Assembly (NCBI RefSeq): GCF_003854965.1
Contig: NZ_RQPI01000001.1
Span: 496,001 to 560,000 of the forward strand
Direction: 5' to 3'
From: Paenibacillus rhizophilus
GTDB taxonomy: Bacteria > Bacillota > Bacilli > Paenibacillales > Paenibacillaceae
DNA length: 64,000 nt
The position numbers were made by a program, and so were the translations under genes. Every line of letters starts with the position of its first letter. Positions within the stretch are counted from its first letter, which is position 1. This document shows, in pieces, positions 62,382-64,000 of the stretch. The notes beneath the pieces were generated by a model. That model was not told where the DNA came from. It saw nothing but the letters and a program-made list of their open reading frames with translations, and did not search any database.

Positions 62382-64000
62382 ATGGGTATCCGAATTTGTA
62401 CCGATATCGGTGGTACGTTTACAGATCTAGTCGTCGTGGACGAAAGCGGAAGTGTCAACATCTTTAAAGCTTTAACTACTCCGGAAAATCGGGTGGATGG
62501 GATCATTAACGGACTTACTATAGCGGCAGATTTTTATGGTAAATCGCTCAAACAATTGATGGAATCGTGCGAGTATTTCGGGCATGGTACCACTACAAGC
62601 ACCAATGCGCTTATCGAACGCAAGGTAGCCAAGGTGGGTCTCATCTGTACGACAGGATTCCGGGACGTGCTGTTATTCCGTGAAGCCGGCAAAGAAAACC
62701 CCTTCGATTGGTATTTGGATTATCCGGAACCGTATATTCCACGCTATTTGACGCTCCCGGTGACGGAACGAATCAATGCGGAAGGGGGAATCGACATTCC
62801 TCTCAATGAAGATGAAGTGAGAGAGGCGATAAGGAAATTCAAACAATATGACGTCGAAGTGGTCGCGGTTTCCTTAATGTGGTCGTTCGTCAATCCGGCT
62901 CATGAGCTGCGAATCGGTGAAATCATTGAAGAAGAGTGGCCGGGTAAAACGTATGCGTTAAGCCATGTCGTCAATCCCCGCATACGGGAATATCGCAGAA
63001 CAGTCAGCACGGTTATCGATGCTTCGCTTAAGCCGCTGATAACGCACTATGTCAGTACATTTGAAGACCGTCTGCGGGAAATTGGCTATCGAAACGAATT
63101 GTCGCTGCTGACTTGCTCCGGCGGTGTAACCTCTCCGCAAGAAATGATTGCCAGCCCTATCTACAGCTTAGACTCCGGTCCGGCGCTCGCTCCGGTATCG
63201 GGAAGATTTTACGCCAAGAAAGAACTGAGTAAAGATCATGTCATTACGTGCGATATGGGCGGCACCAGCTTTGACGTCAGCCGGGTTACCGACGGCATCA
63301 TTACGATATCCAATGACAACGTCATTCAGAACGAGCGGTTAAGCATTCCGAAGGTCGATGTGAAAACGATCGGCGCAGGAGGAGGCAGTATCGCTTGGGT
63401 TGATGATGGCGGATTAATCCGCGTCGGTCCTGAAGGCGCCGGCTCCGTTCCAGGTCCTGCCTGCTATATGCGGGGCGGGGAAAGAGCGACGGTAACGGAT
63501 GCGAATCTTGTCCTCGGCTATTTGGACGAGAACTATTTCCTGGGCGGAAATATGAAAGTGAGCAAAGAGCTGGCCGAAAAAGCGATTATGAAATCGGTCG
63601 CTGAACCGCTAAATCTAAGCCTCATGGATGCGGCTTACACCATCTATAATACCGCCAATCATTTGATGACGGAGGCGGTTCGGGATATGACCGTGTTTGA
63701 AGGGATCGACCCGAAAGAGTATGCGGTTGTCGCAGGCGGCGGCGCAGTCGGTATGCATATTATTCCCATCGTATCCCAGCTTGGATGCCAAGAGGTCATT
63801 GTGCCGAAAACCGCGTCCACGTTGAGCGCATTCGGCGGAGTAGTGGCCGATGTCGTGCGCGAATTTAACCGCAGCCATTTGACCGCCTCCACTGGATTTG
63901 ATTATGAAAAAGTAAAGTCCGTCTTAAACAAGCTGGCCGCAGACGCTAGGGCATTCCTGGATACCGTCGGTGTATCCAAAGAAAATCAGGTATTTGAATT
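62382..64000 (+). CDS. Hydantoinase A / oxoprolinase family protein, truncated by the window end
   Basis: Begins at ATG 62382 (AGGGAGGTAGCATCTA) and stays open to the right edge, about 539 residues visible. ASKHA ATPase fold: RICTDIGGTFTDLVVVDE (phosphate 1), FGHGTTTSTNALIERK, HVVNPRIREYRRTVSTVIDASLKP, CDMGGTSFDVSRVTDG (phosphate 2), TIGAGGGSIAWVD, and VPGPACYMRGGERATVTDANLVLGYL. Partner of the HyuB gene 15 bases upstream. The gene should continue for roughly 130-150 residues beyond the window. Confidence 0.93.
   Translation, partial: MGIRICTDIGGTFTDLVVVDESGSVNIFKALTTPENRVDGIINGLTIAADFYGKSLKQLMESCEYFGHGTTTSTNALIERKVAKVGLICTTGFRDVLLFREAGKENPFDWYLDYPEPYIPRYLTLPVTERINAEGGIDIPLNEDEVREAIRKFKQYDVEVVAVSLMWSFVNPAHELRIGEIIEEEWPGKTYALSHVVNPRIREYRRTVSTVIDASLKPLITHYVSTFEDRLREIGYRNELSLLTCSGGVTSPQEMIASPIYSLDSGPALAPVSGRFYAKKELSKDHVITCDMGGTSFDVSRVTDGIITISNDNVIQNERLSIPKVDVKTIGAGGGSIAWVDDGGLIRVGPEGAGSVPGPACYMRGGERATVTDANLVLGYLDENYFLGGNMKVSKELAEKAIMKSVAEPLNLSLMDAAYTIYNTANHLMTEAVRDMTVFEGIDPKEYAVVAGGGAVGMHIIPIVSQLGCQEVIVPKTASTLSAFGGVVADVVREFNRSHLTASTGFDYEKVKSVLNKLAADARAFLDTVGVSKENQVFE

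Noticed and set aside
1-64000. tRNA or rRNA genes, CRISPR arrays, transposase genes
   Set aside because: None could be recognised on either strand by reading the sequence and the translated frames.

Overview
The window looks like chromosomal DNA of a Paenibacillus-type Firmicute. Start sites carry strong GGAGG-type ribosome binding sites and often use TTG or GTG. Promoters are sigma-A like, a T-box leader precedes proS, and the gene products (GltD, XerS, GlgBAC, PyrK/PyrD, PspA with a DUF4178 partner) are typical of that group. Base composition is fairly even at moderately high GC, except for an AT-rich island at about 50.6-54.1 kb.

Layout. 0-8 kb: end of an unknown gene, thyA-folA, gltD, T-box plus proS (reading frame broken near 4790), topB. 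8.5-11.1 kb, minus strand: BdbD-like thiol oxidoreductase, HAD hydrolase, ArsR-type regulator. 11.2-16.8 kb: orphan ABC ATPase, calcium-repeat lipoprotein, two-component pair and double GNAT protein in a chain of overlapping genes. 16.9-23.9 kb: glycogen locus with glgC facing away from glgBA, plus a GH13 alpha-glucanase. 24.2-26.5 kb: polar amino acid ABC transporter. 26.7-30.3 kb: convergent, overlapping ppx and ppk. 30.7-38.3 kb: LysM-3D protein, polysaccharide deacetylase, pyrK-pyrD, LpdD-like protein, pspA-DUF4178, moeA-mobB. 38.5-50.5 kb: xerS, a GNAT, an SDR, and several small regulator-plus-membrane-protein units (TetR, Rrf2, HxlR, SgrR-like), many with visible operator palindromes.

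50.5-54.1 kb is an accessory island. A Sll1717-type P-loop ATPase, an unknown protein with a possible HEPN-like end, and a beheaded HAD gene are separated by large GC-richer imperfect palindromes that begin with TAAC and end with GTTA. The second and third elements are related to each other. Each ends within about 25 bases of the next start codon or gene remnant, so the layout resembles cassettes bounded by attC-like sites.

54.1-64 kb: isochorismatase-family hydrolase, secreted subtilisin, then a MarR-linked catabolic cluster (FrsA-like alpha/beta hydrolase, aromatic-acid-type MFS importer, HyuB and a truncated HyuA) running off the right edge.

Two observations stand out. One is the palindrome-bounded cassette island. 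The other is three 28-bp sites with Xer/dif architecture (11-bp arm, 6-bp centre, and an identical 11-bp arm TTATGTTAACT); two of them, in direct orientation, bracket an intact MFS efflux gene with its HxlR regulator, as in a pdif-type module. All functional statements come from reading motifs by eye; no database search was run.
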